Under the pieces are notes generated by a model. The model ran no database searches, was not told the origin of the DNA, and worked only from the letters and a program-made list of their open reading frames with translations. From Leptolyngbya sp. SIO4C5 (GTDB lineage: Bacteria; Cyanobacteriota; Cyanobacteriia; Phormidesmidales; Phormidesmidaceae): a DNA stretch of 16,384 nucleotides. The stretch lies in contig JAAHIC010000019.1 in the NCBI GenBank assembly GCA_010671965.1, positions 1 to 16,384 of the forward strand. Direction: 5' to 3'. Positions 1 through 6,572 of the stretch are shown piece by piece. Both the position numbers and the translations under genes were made by a program. The first letter of the stretch is position 1; each line of letters starts with the position of its first letter.

Positions 1-207
1 AAACTCCAGTCCAACACTTCCCTGTCGAATTCTCTTTAAACCAATTACTATATTGTCTTTCTTTAAATCCGGGTAGTCACGAACTACCATAGAGGCTATC
101 ATATCCTCTACAGACTCAATCACCTCAGCAATCTCTTTAGATCGAATTTTGCCTGGTGACATACCTTCACCAGTCAGCAATATTTCTACAGTTACATCGT
201 GAGCCAT
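1..207 (-). CDS. Hypothetical protein, N-terminal fragment (runs off left edge)
   Basis: Reading leftward from an ATG at 207-205, 69 codons are open to the window edge with no stop, so this is the N-terminal part of a longer gene. A purine-rich AAGGTGGTGAG lies a few bases before the ATG and is a credible ribosome binding site. The peptide starts MAHDVTVEILLTGEG and ends GLKRIRQGSVGLEF. It looks like a small alpha/beta fold with a beta strand, an amphipathic helix at about residues 23-45, then a strand ending in a Gly-Ser turn. I do not recognise the family and assign no function. Codon use differs from the rest of the window: ATA is used for Ile three times, AGA appears, and A/T third positions are frequent. 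This fits an accessory or transferred gene. That it is a real gene rests on the unbroken frame, the binding site and the plausible protein composition. Confidence 0.7.
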   Translation of the reverse strand, partial: MAHDVTVEILLTGEGMSPGKIRSKEIAEVIESVEDMIASMVVRDYPDLKKDNIVIGLKRIRQGSVGLEF

Positions 208-329
208 AAATGATCTCACCACCTTCAAGATGAGAAGATCTTATCATTTTATCATCTCTGACAACTCTGACAACGAAGATACCTATAGCGCGACCGGCGA
301 TCTCGTAGCGCGATCGCCCATTTGATAGG

Positions 330-344
330 GTGGGCAATGCCCAC
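330..344. repeat. Short palindrome GTGGGC-AAT-GCCCAC
   Basis: A perfect 6-bp stem with a 3-base loop lies 37 bases past the stop of the LCP gene, in the gap before the left-edge gene, next to a HIP1 site at about 309-316. The wider string resembles a short palindrome I recall as recurrent in intergenic DNA of many cyanobacteria (from memory, not searched). On the minus strand there is no T-tract after the stem, so it is not a classical intrinsic terminator, although it could protect the 3' end of the LCP transcript. Confidence 0.5.
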
Positions 345-381
345 GCCACAGACTTGCGGTGAGAGACAAGAAGACGCCGTA

Positions 382-1767
382 TTAGAGCTGATTGCCGTGT
401 TCGACGACCCAATCTTCACCGAGCTGAATTGTGATGTCAGAGTCGAGATTGCCTGTGCTTTCGACTCGTACTTCGCCAATGCCGAGGAAGCGGTGCAGCG
501 TTTCAGCGCTATCGAGATCGCCCTGTTGGGCAACAATGCGGGTAATGTCTAAGGTTTCGTGCCAGTCGCGATCGATAAAGACATTCGAGTAGCCGCTGTC
601 ATAGAGAGCATCAATTAAGGACTGAACCGCAATCTCATCGCCAGTGCTGTCTTGAACCGCTACGCGCACATAGGAAGGATCTATGGCTGTTTGATACTGG
701 CTGATGCCGTGATTGAAGTATTGCTCAACTAAAGTATCAATTTCCTGATAGTTGGGAATCCAGTAGCTCAGCGCGTACTCTTCTGGTGAGCTGAAGTCAC
801 CAGGCAGCATCAGCATCTGCACATTGGAGCGATTGGTTTGAGACGCATGGCCGACCAGGGCCAGCAGTTCCTCAACGCTGAGGTTAGTGTCTACGTTATT
901 TTGAATCACAGAGAGAATTTTGGGCAGTCGCGCGATAGTCGTCGGATTCAGCGCCTGCTCAACCAAAGCCCGCATCATTATCTGTTGGCGCTGGATGCGG
1001 CCAATATCGCCATAGTCGTCATAGCGGAAGCGCAAAAACTGTAGGGCTTCGTCACCGTCTAGCTTTTGCTCACCCGCCTTCAGGTTGATATAGAGGTGCT
1101 GGCTATCGTCCTGATACTTCATATCTTTGGGGACATTTACCTGCACGCCTCCCAAAGCGTCGATCAGCTTTTCGACTCCCTGCACGTTGATGCGCACATA
1201 GCGATCGATCGCTACCCCCCCCAGCAGCTCATTGATTGCCCGCGCACTCGTCGCGGGGCCGCCATCGCGGTTGGCCTCGTTGATCTTGGTCAGGACGCCA
1301 TCAATGCGGGTGCGGGTATCACGGGGAATAGAGAGGACAACGAGCTGCTCAGTATCAGGACTGAAGCGAATCAGCAGCATCGTGTCTGACAGCCCTTCAA
1401 AAGAATTGACCAGGGCGTGATAGCCCAGATCTTCTAGCTCAGCAGGGGGATTGTCCAGATCGGTGCTCAGCACTTTAACGCCCAGTACCAAAATATTGAC
1501 CGGACGGGTCAGGCGTGGCAGGCGTAGATTGCTGCCTGCTGAAATGGGATCATCTTGGCTAAAAACTTCAGCTTCTTCAGCCGAAAGCTCGCTCTGCAAG
1601 AGAGGCGTACTCGATAGGGAAACAGCTAACAAAGCCCCAGCAGTGGCTGAGAACGAAGCCACACCCGCTAAGACAATACCGACCCCTAACCACCGAGGAA
1701 TTCTACCGGGCTTGGTCTTGTTGGCGGATTTTGCAGATGATTGACGGGGCTTTTTAGAACTAGACAC
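382..1767 (-). CDS. LytR-CpsA-Psr (LCP) family cell-wall ligase
   Basis: This 461-residue protein belongs to the LCP family, which transfers lipid-linked glycopolymers onto peptidoglycan outside the cytoplasmic membrane. A basic cytoplasmic N-terminus (residues 1-25) is followed by one membrane segment (about 26-51). The LCP catalytic domain spans about 90-275, with the hallmarks SDTMLLIRF (127-135), VVLSIPRDTR (143-152), KINEAN (161-166) and DEALQFLRFRYDD (239-251) followed by GRIQRQQ. These supply the Arg and Asp residues that bind the polyprenyl pyrophosphate. A LytR_C-type C-terminal domain follows at about 366-455. The start is GTG at 1767, supported by GAGG six bases upstream; no better start lies near. 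Length and domain order are normal for cyanobacterial members. The polysaccharide it attaches cannot be told from the sequence. It stands alone, with 189 bases to the next gene upstream on the same strand. Confidence 0.92.
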   Translation of the reverse strand: MSSSKKPRQSSAKSANKTKPGRIPRWLGVGIVLAGVASFSATAGALLAVSLSSTPLLQSELSAEEAEVFSQDDPISAGSNLRLPRLTRPVNILVLGVKVLSTDLDNPPAELEDLGYHALVNSFEGLSDTMLLIRFSPDTEQLVVLSIPRDTRTRIDGVLTKINEANRDGGPATSARAINELLGGVAIDRYVRINVQGVEKLIDALGGVQVNVPKDMKYQDDSQHLYINLKAGEQKLDGDEALQFLRFRYDDYGDIGRIQRQQIMMRALVEQALNPTTIARLPKILSVIQNNVDTNLSVEELLALVGHASQTNRSNVQMLMLPGDFSSPEEYALSYWIPNYQEIDTLVEQYFNHGISQYQTAIDPSYVRVAVQDSTGDEIAVQSLIDALYDSGYSNVFIDRDWHETLDITRIVAQQGDLDSAETLHRFLGIGEVRVESTGNLDSDITIQLGEDWVVEHGNQL

Positions 1768-1956
1768 AAGCTACCTCAGTCAGACAGAGAGGGAAGAGCG
1801 ATTGCTGAACAAATGGCCTTCAGCGGGCGCTACCGCTTATTTTTAGCAGCATGGTAGCAGGCTTTCAGGAATTTGTCGCAAATTTATAGACGGTCTGGGA
1901 AAAGGCCCCATGAGCGGGGATCGGGCACGAAACAAGAATCGCCCACAAAGATGCTG

Positions 1957-2283
1957 CTAGGGTAGGCGATCGCTGAGCTGACTCAACCCTGGCAGCTTAA
2001 CTGATTTCCCGCGCCACAGCCGCAAAATTAGCCAAAGATTCACCAAGAAATACCCTGAGCCGATGAAGCTACTGGTCACGAGCAGTCGCAGTGTCCCCGT
2101 TTCTGAAACCGCCGCTCCCGCGCCCAGTAGCAGATAAGCACTCAGCCAGCTCAGGGCCAGCACAACCGAGAGCTTACTGACAGATTGGGCTTGGCGATCG
2201 CCCTGCTGCAGAATCAGCGTCCACAGGGCCGGGAAAAAGCCAAAGACGGGGATGAGGTAGAGGGAGAGTTTGAGGCGGTGCAT
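1957..2283 (-). CDS. Small conserved membrane protein, unknown function
   Basis: This 108-residue hydrophobic protein has three likely membrane segments, at about residues 6-26, 39-58 and 68-90. A charged, Gln-rich loop (QQGDRQAQSVSK) separates the first two, and the tail is basic (RLWRGKSVKLP). From memory it resembles short cyanobacterial proteins of unknown role with the signature YLIPVFGFFPALW; no enzyme motif is visible. The ATG at 2283 is the only in-frame ATG, GTG or TTG before an upstream stop (about 2485-2487). The DNA upstream is the 18-bp GA-rich tandem repeat, starting one base past the start codon. The mRNA leader is therefore pyrimidine-rich (CCTCCCC type) and has no Shine-Dalgarno sequence. 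Its own promoter has either been displaced or lies beyond the repeat. It is transcribed in the same direction as the LCP gene downstream, which could hint at an envelope role, but that is inference. Confidence 0.72.
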   Translation of the reverse strand: MHRLKLSLYLIPVFGFFPALWTLILQQGDRQAQSVSKLSVVLALSWLSAYLLLGAGAAVSETGTLRLLVTSSFIGSGYFLVNLWLILRLWRGKSVKLPGLSQLSDRLP

Positions 2284-2284
2284 G

Positions 2285-2446
2285 GGTGAGGCAGGGGAGG
2301 AGGGTGGGGAAGATGGAGAGGGTGGGGAAGATGGGGAGGATGAGGAGGATGAGGGGGGTGGGGAAGATGGGGAGGGTGGGGAAGATGAGGAAGGTGGAGA
2401 AGATGGGGAGGGTGAGGCAGGGGAGGAGGGTGAGGAAGATGGGGAG
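2285..2446. repeat. 18-bp GA-rich tandem repeat, nine units
   Basis: Nine consecutive 18-base units fill 2285-2446 exactly. The commonest form is GGTGGGGAAGATGGGGAG; variants differ at a few positions, and each unit can be read as two related 9-mers (GGTGGGGAA and GATGGGGAG). Units 1 and 8 share the variant GGTGAGGCAGGGGAGGAG 126 bases apart, which suggests duplication of blocks of units. The plus strand is nearly all purine with T at regular positions. All variation keeps multiples of three, so several frames stay open through it (acidic Gly/Glu/Asp-rich on plus, Pro/His- or Pro/Ser-rich on minus). I regard these frames as by-products. It borders the start codon of the minus-strand membrane protein gene. 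Confidence 0.9.
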
Positions 2447-2521
2447 GCAAAGGCAATCGTGGCGATGAGGGGAAAGGAATAGCGTTACTGAATCAAGGGA
2501 TGAACCTGGTGTTTGCCGGTC

Positions 2522-2538
2522 GTGAGCCGGACGCTCAC
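2522..2538. repeat. Inverted repeat GTGAGC-CGGAC-GCTCAC
   Basis: A 6-bp stem with a 5-base loop. It has no T-tract on either side, and no known regulatory class was recognised. It lies 31 bases from the second hairpin at 2570-2588; both stems carry a GAGC/GCTC core. The pair may be one short repetitive element of the kind scattered through cyanobacterial intergenic DNA; this needs a genome-wide copy count. Confidence 0.45.
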
Positions 2539-2569
2539 ACGCCTTCGCCTTTATCGTCAGATAGGTTAG

Positions 2570-2597
2570 CGCGAGCATCTTGCTCGCGTTTTAATTT
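2570..2597 (+). terminator. Hairpin CGCGAGCA-TCT-TGCTCGCG followed by TTTTAATTTT
   Basis: A perfect 8-bp GC-rich stem with a 3-base loop is followed on the plus strand by TTTTAATTTT, the layout of an intrinsic terminator. No plus-strand gene ends here, so its orientation is wrong for both flanking genes, which are on the minus strand. It may instead be a REP-like element 51 bases past the 3' end of the binding-protein gene, perhaps stabilising that mRNA or blocking antisense transcription. The structure is certain; the function is not. Confidence 0.4.
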
Positions 2598-2647
2598 TGC
2601 AAACCTGCTAATACTACTCTAAAGAATCTGTCGCTCTCGCCGTTCCT

Positions 2648-3916
2648 TCACTTTCCTAAAATCAGCTCCAAGCGCCGCTGCGACTGTCGCAGGGCCTCTG
2701 CCGGGGGGGTGCCTAGCAGCGAGGCTTCAATGGCGCGGCCAAAGTTTTCGGAGAGGTAGGTGTAGCCAGGGATGATGGGCCGCGATCGGGCCCAGTCCAT
2801 TTGCTGAAGGAAGATTTTTAGGGTGGGATTGTCCTGCACAAATTGCTGATAGGCTGCGCTAGCGCGGACGGTGAGGTTGGCGGGCAGATAGCCTGTTTCT
2901 AAGGCCCAGGTTTGCTGGAAGTCGGGGCTGAGAACATAGTCGAGGAAGGCGTAGGCGGCCTGGGTTTTCTCCGGCGTGGTTTGGCCGAGGAAGAAGCTTT
3001 CCCCCCCGACGACGGCGGCAGGTTGGTCTTTGACGGGGAAGGGAAAGACATCAAAGTCAATGCCAGATTCGCTTAGCTGGGGCAGCGTCCAGGGGCCAGT
3101 CACCTGCATCGCAACTTTGCCCGCCATGAAGCTATCGGTTTCATAGCCGCGTTCGGGAGAGGAGAGAACCGCAGAACCGTCCTGGACTAGATCCGCGCCG
3201 AGCTGTAGGGCCGCGATCGCCCCTGGATTGACCAAGTCAGGCTGGATGCCCTGGGCGATTTGCCCCCCTGCGCTATAGACAAAGGGGAGCCAGACAAAGA
3301 CCGTCCATTCACCTTTGCCCAGCGAGAGAAAAATGCCGTGCTGGTCAGTGCGGCCATCCCCGTTGGTGTCCTGTGTGAGCTGTTGGGCAACGCGGCGCAG
3401 GTCGGCCCAGGTTTGCGGCACCTGCTCAATGCCTGCGGCCTGGAACAGGCTGGGACGGTAGAAGATAGCGGCGTTGTTGGTGGCGAAGGGCACAGACCAA
3501 ATATGCTCTTCCAGGTTCATAGTTTCAATCAGGGCCGGATCGAGCTGATCTTGAAAAGAGGATCTAGCCCACCAGTCGTCAAGGGGCTGGATCGCTTCGA
3601 GTTCTACCAGTTGTCCGGTCAGCGTGGGCACATACCAGAGCAGGTCGGGCGCGGCATTGCCGACAACGGCTGTAAGAATTTTGGGAATTTGCTGGTCGGG
3701 CTGACCCACGTAGAGACTCTCTACTTCGATGTCAGGATGAGTCTCGTTGAAGCGCTGCACGAGGCTCTGAAAAACTTCCCGGTTGCTGGGCGGACTAATG
3801 CCCTGCCAGAGGGTTAGGTGTACGACACCATCGCGGCGGTCGCCTCTCTGACAGCCGTTGAGCAGCAGGCTACCAGCCAGCAGGAGAACGAGAAGCGATC
3901 GCAGAATTGGGCGCAT
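2648..3916 (-). CDS. ABC-transporter substrate-binding lipoprotein, sugar type (family 1)
   Basis: This 422-residue protein would capture a solute, probably a sugar or sugar-like compound, in the periplasm and pass it to an ABC permease. The N-terminus is a lipoprotein signal: basic start (MRPILR), hydrophobic core, and lipobox LLNGC with the lipidated Cys at residue 22. The mature part has the family-1 (MalE/UgpB-like) pattern: an opening strand LTLWQGIS, then VQRFNETHPDIEVE. Further on come the segments WSVPFATNNAAIFYRPSLF and DTNGDGRTDQHGI (an EF-hand-like loop common in this family), and KVAMQVTGPWTLPQL near the ligand cleft. The ATG at 3914-3916 fits the signal peptide; no clear ribosome binding site is visible. 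No permease or ATPase gene lies in the window, so the partners must be encoded elsewhere. The ligand cannot be predicted. Confidence 0.9.
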   Translation of the reverse strand: MRPILRSLLVLLLAGSLLLNGCQRGDRRDGVVHLTLWQGISPPSNREVFQSLVQRFNETHPDIEVESLYVGQPDQQIPKILTAVVGNAAPDLLWYVPTLTGQLVELEAIQPLDDWWARSSFQDQLDPALIETMNLEEHIWSVPFATNNAAIFYRPSLFQAAGIEQVPQTWADLRRVAQQLTQDTNGDGRTDQHGIFLSLGKGEWTVFVWLPFVYSAGGQIAQGIQPDLVNPGAIAALQLGADLVQDGSAVLSSPERGYETDSFMAGKVAMQVTGPWTLPQLSESGIDFDVFPFPVKDQPAAVVGGESFFLGQTTPEKTQAAYAFLDYVLSPDFQQTWALETGYLPANLTVRASAAYQQFVQDNPTLKIFLQQMDWARSRPIIPGYTYLSENFGRAIEASLLGTPPAEALRQSQRRLELILGK

Positions 3917-3987
3917 AATATATCGACGAGCGGGCTTTCCGCTATGTTACTTTCCCAGACAAACCTTCTGCACTGTAGGTTGAATTT
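3917..3987. promoter_or_regulatory. Divergent promoter interval between binding protein and MscS genes
   Basis: Only 71 bases separate the two divergent start codons, so both promoters must lie here or overlap the coding starts. A small inverted repeat AGCGG-GCTTT-CCGCT lies in the middle. No convincing -35/-10 pair or known operator could be identified by eye. That this is a promoter region is inferred from gene layout only. Confidence 0.4.
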
Positions 3988-4815
3988 ATGGAAGGAATTG
4001 CAAATCTAGAAATGCTCACGGGGCAGCTCCAGGCCGTTTCGCTGGAGCTGATGTTGAGGTTAGCTAGCGGCATTGCCATTTTATTCGTGGGGCGCTGGGG
4101 CGCAGCGTTTCTGCAGCGTTTGCTCAAGCGACTTTTATTTAGAGCTGGCATTGAGCCGACGCTGATTGCCTTTGCTAAAAATATTGTCTACTACGGCATT
4201 GTCAGCTTTGCCGTTCTGATTGCCCTGGGGCAGATGGGGATTGAAACGACCTCGCTAATTGCGGCAGTCGGCGCAGCGGGGCTGGCAGTGGGTCTGGCGC
4301 TGCAAGGGTCGCTGTCTAACTTTGCGGCAGGGGCGCTGATTATTCTGTTTCATCCTTTCCGGGTGGGGGACTGGATTGAAGGCTGCGAGGCTTCTGGCTA
4401 TGTAGAAGATATTCAGCTTTTAACCACGGTGATTCGCACCTTAGATAACCGGACGGTGATTGTGCCCAACAGCAACCTGATGAGTCACAACATCATCAAC
4501 TATTCGGCCCAGGGAAAGCTGCGGGTGGATTTGGTGGTGGGGGTTGCCTACAGCGAAGACATTGACCGCGTCAAGGCCATGGTTCAGGAAGAGCTGGCTC
4601 AAGACAGCCGGGTGCTCTCAGAGCCGAGTCCGACGGTGGGAGTGCTGGAACTGGCCGATAGCAGCGTCAGCTTAGCGGTACGGCCTTGGACACGCACCGA
4701 AGACTACTGGCCCGTTTACTTTGGCACCTTAGAAAATCTGAAGAAACGTTTTGATCGAGAGGGCATCAAGATCCCCTTCCCACAGCGGGATGTTCATCTT
4801 TTTCAAAACAACTAA
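3988..4815 (+). CDS. MscS-type mechanosensitive ion channel
   Basis: This 275-residue protein is close in length to E. coli MscS (286). Channels of this family open under membrane tension and release small solutes during osmotic downshock. Three membrane helices are visible: about residues 22-42, 60-80 and 87-121. The third is the Gly/Ala-rich pore helix (AAVGAAGLAVGLALQGSLSN) ending in the family signature HPFRVGDWI. The cytoplasmic part follows: a beta domain with TVIRTLDNRTVIVPNSNLM and an alpha/beta domain with VDLVVGVAYSEDIDRVK, ending in IPFPQRDVHLF. The ATG at 3988 gives a normal-length N-terminus; a second ATG at 4012 is possible, and neither has a strong ribosome binding site. The gene is divergent from the binding-protein gene and separated by 218 bases from the next, so it is probably its own unit. 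Confidence 0.95.
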   Translation: MEGIANLEMLTGQLQAVSLELMLRLASGIAILFVGRWGAAFLQRLLKRLLFRAGIEPTLIAFAKNIVYYGIVSFAVLIALGQMGIETTSLIAAVGAAGLAVGLALQGSLSNFAAGALIILFHPFRVGDWIEGCEASGYVEDIQLLTTVIRTLDNRTVIVPNSNLMSHNIINYSAQGKLRVDLVVGVAYSEDIDRVKAMVQEELAQDSRVLSEPSPTVGVLELADSSVSLAVRPWTRTEDYWPVYFGTLENLKKRFDREGIKIPFPQRDVHLFQNN

Positions 4816-5033
4816 GGTCAAGATTAATCGCTTCAGCCCAGATACAGCCGCTGTTCCCTATCTCGTTTTAGGGACTAAAACCGGTCTGTCGTAGTCTGAC
4901 ACACTGTTTTTTTGACTACAGTGCGCTATCCTCTTCGCGATCGCCGCCTTTGATCAAAATTTAGAAATACTGCCACTGGCCTTAGTGCCTGTTCAAGTCT
5001 TTATCCGTTTGCTAACTAACAACCCCTAAATCT

Positions 5034-6449
5034 ATGACAGTCAGCCTGGATAAGCCTAAAACAATTTATAACGAATACTTTACCCAGTCAGGTCAGCCAC
5101 GAGCGGAGACGGCGGGGTTAGCAGAGTGGCTCAATCATCTGTCGGCGGCGCAGCTAGCGCAGGCGGAAGCTGCCGCTGAGGCAGCCCTGAGAGACTTGGG
5201 GGCGACTTTCGTGGTGGATGGCGAAGAGAGAATCCTGCCGTTTGATATTTTGCCCCGCGTGATTTCAGCTCAGACCTGGTCAAGGCTAGAAGCTGGGCTA
5301 AAGCAGCGAGTTGTGGCCCTAAACCGCTTCTGCGCCGATGTCTATAGCAATCAGCACATTGTCCGAGATGGCAAAGTACCGCGCTCAGTGATTGAGTCGG
5401 CGGCCCACTTTTTGCCGGAGTGTATGGGGATGCGGCCCCCTGGTGGAGTGTGGTGTCACGTTAGCGGCACCGACCTCGTGCGGGATGCGGACGGTCAGTG
5501 GTACGTGCTAGAAGACAATCTGCGGGTACCGTCCGGCATTGCCTACGTGCTCAAAAATCGTCAGGTGATGGAGCGCGTTTTACCGGATCTAATGCAGCAG
5601 TTTGCGCCAGCTCCGGTGGATCACTACGCCCAGCAGCTTCACCAAACCCTGCTTGCCGCCGCCTTTGTGGAAAATCCGGCGATCGCCGTTTTGACTCCCG
5701 GCCCGCGCGAATCCGCCTATTTTGAACATGCGCTGCTAGCGGAGCAGATGGGCGCGGCCCTAGTGCAGCCCCAGGACTTGGCGATCGCAGACGGCTATTT
5801 GCACTACCAGCGCGACCAGGGCCTGCACAAAATTGACGTGCTCTACCGTCGCGGCGATGTGCCTTTGTTTAATCAGTTTCAGCCGTCGGGCTATCCCTCT
5901 GGCGTGGCGGCGCTGATTGAGCTTTGTCAGGCGCGGCGCTTGGCGGTGGCGAATGCTATTGGCGCGGGGGTGGCGGACGACAAGGTGATCTATGCCTATG
6001 TCCCCGACATGATTCGCTACTACCTGGGAGAGGAGCCCATGTTGCCGAATGTGCCTACCTATCTGTGCTGGCGCGAGAGCGATCGCCAGTATGTGCTAGA
6101 GCACCTAGATGAGCTAGTCGTCAAAGCGGCCAGCGAAGAAGGGGGGCGCGGCATGTTAATCGGTCCCCATGCCTCCCCGGCAGAGCGAGAGGAATTTGCC
6201 GCCAAAATCCGCGATCGCCCCAGAGACTATATGGCTCAGCCCACGATTTATCTATCCCAGATTCCGACGGTGATTGACGGCAAGCTGGAAGGCCGCCATG
6301 TCGATCTGCGGCCCTATGTTTTAGCCCAGGGCGATGAGGTTTATGTGCATCCCGGTGGTCTAACCCGCGTGGCGCTGAAGAAAGGATCTCTGGTGGTCAA
6401 CTCGACTCAGGGCGGCGGCAGTAAGGACACCTGGGTGCTGCAGCAATAG
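5034..6449 (+). CDS. Circularly permuted type 2 ATP-grasp protein
   Basis: This 471-residue protein belongs to the circularly permuted ATP-grasp family (COG2308, DUF404/DUF407). Family members are thought to be ATP-dependent ligases, but the substrate is unknown. Visible hallmarks in order: PFDILPRVISAQTWSRLEAG, RPPGGVWCHVSGTDLVRD, YVLEDNLRVPSGIAYVLKNR, DVLYRRGD, IGAGVADDKVIYAYVPDMIR, then DELVVKAASEEGGRGMLIG (nucleotide-binding loop), YMAQPTIYLSQ, HVDLRPYV, GGLTRVAL and the C-terminal NSTQGGGSKDTWVL. Length and signature completeness suggest an intact enzyme. In many bacteria this gene is followed by an alpha-E (DUF403) gene and a transglutaminase-like gene. Here the next gene is an aldo/keto reductase 123 bases away, so the usual partners are missing from the locus. 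The ATG at 5034 gives the expected start; no strong ribosome binding site is seen. Confidence 0.93.
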   Translation: MTVSLDKPKTIYNEYFTQSGQPRAETAGLAEWLNHLSAAQLAQAEAAAEAALRDLGATFVVDGEERILPFDILPRVISAQTWSRLEAGLKQRVVALNRFCADVYSNQHIVRDGKVPRSVIESAAHFLPECMGMRPPGGVWCHVSGTDLVRDADGQWYVLEDNLRVPSGIAYVLKNRQVMERVLPDLMQQFAPAPVDHYAQQLHQTLLAAAFVENPAIAVLTPGPRESAYFEHALLAEQMGAALVQPQDLAIADGYLHYQRDQGLHKIDVLYRRGDVPLFNQFQPSGYPSGVAALIELCQARRLAVANAIGAGVADDKVIYAYVPDMIRYYLGEEPMLPNVPTYLCWRESDRQYVLEHLDELVVKAASEEGGRGMLIGPHASPAEREEFAAKIRDRPRDYMAQPTIYLSQIPTVIDGKLEGRHVDLRPYVLAQGDEVYVHPGGLTRVALKKGSLVVNSTQGGGSKDTWVLQQ

Positions 6450-6572
6450 ACAGGCAGCTTTCACAGCTCATGTCCCCGGTAAAGCTCCAGATTTCAGTCC
6501 TAGGCGGTGCAGCCAGAAGCGATATGTTTTAAATAGCTAAGCGACCTTTGCTATCGGACAACGCTAATCTCT

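Larger units (their letters stand above)
2284..2647. other. Non-coding interval: tandem repeat plus two hairpins
   Basis: These 364 bases between the membrane-protein gene and the binding-protein gene hold no gene I can support. The left half is the 18-bp tandem repeat. The right half (about 2447-2647) holds two compact inverted repeats (2522-2538 and 2570-2588) in ordinary-looking DNA. No promoter for the minus-strand membrane protein can be picked out with confidence. Open frames crossing this interval are repeat artefacts. Confidence 0.7.

Noticed and set aside
167..412. Minus-strand open frame of 81 codons at the left end
   Set aside because: It overlaps the left-edge gene in another frame, has an Arg-rich implausible composition and crosses the LCP 3' end.
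1900..1919. Possible terminator for the small membrane-protein gene (CCCC/GGGG stem and TTTT)
   Set aside because: Only four base pairs, and the T-run is short and separated from the stem; too weak to call.
2285..2446. Tandem repeat as a possible CRISPR array
   Set aside because: Units are contiguous 18-mers with no unique spacers.
2270..2482. Plus-strand open frame coding a Gly/Glu/Asp-rich acidic peptide
   Set aside because: It is a by-product of the 18-bp repeat; it has no ribosome binding site and no sequence outside the repeat.
2174..2578. Open frames on the minus strand through the GA-rich repeat (Pro/His-, Leu/Pro-rich peptides)
   Set aside because: They arise because the repeat unit is a multiple of three and carries no stops in those frames; the peptides are pure low complexity and overlap the better-supported membrane-protein gene in another frame.
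3260..3817. Long plus-strand open frame opposite the binding-protein gene
   Set aside because: It is antisense to a clear gene and its translation matches no plausible protein pattern.
4855..4925. Short inverted repeats (TCCCTA/TAGGGA and GTAGTC/GACTAC) and a T-run after the MscS gene
   Set aside because: Stems are 6 bp with long loops, and the T-run lies inside a loop rather than after a stem; no convincing terminator or riboswitch.
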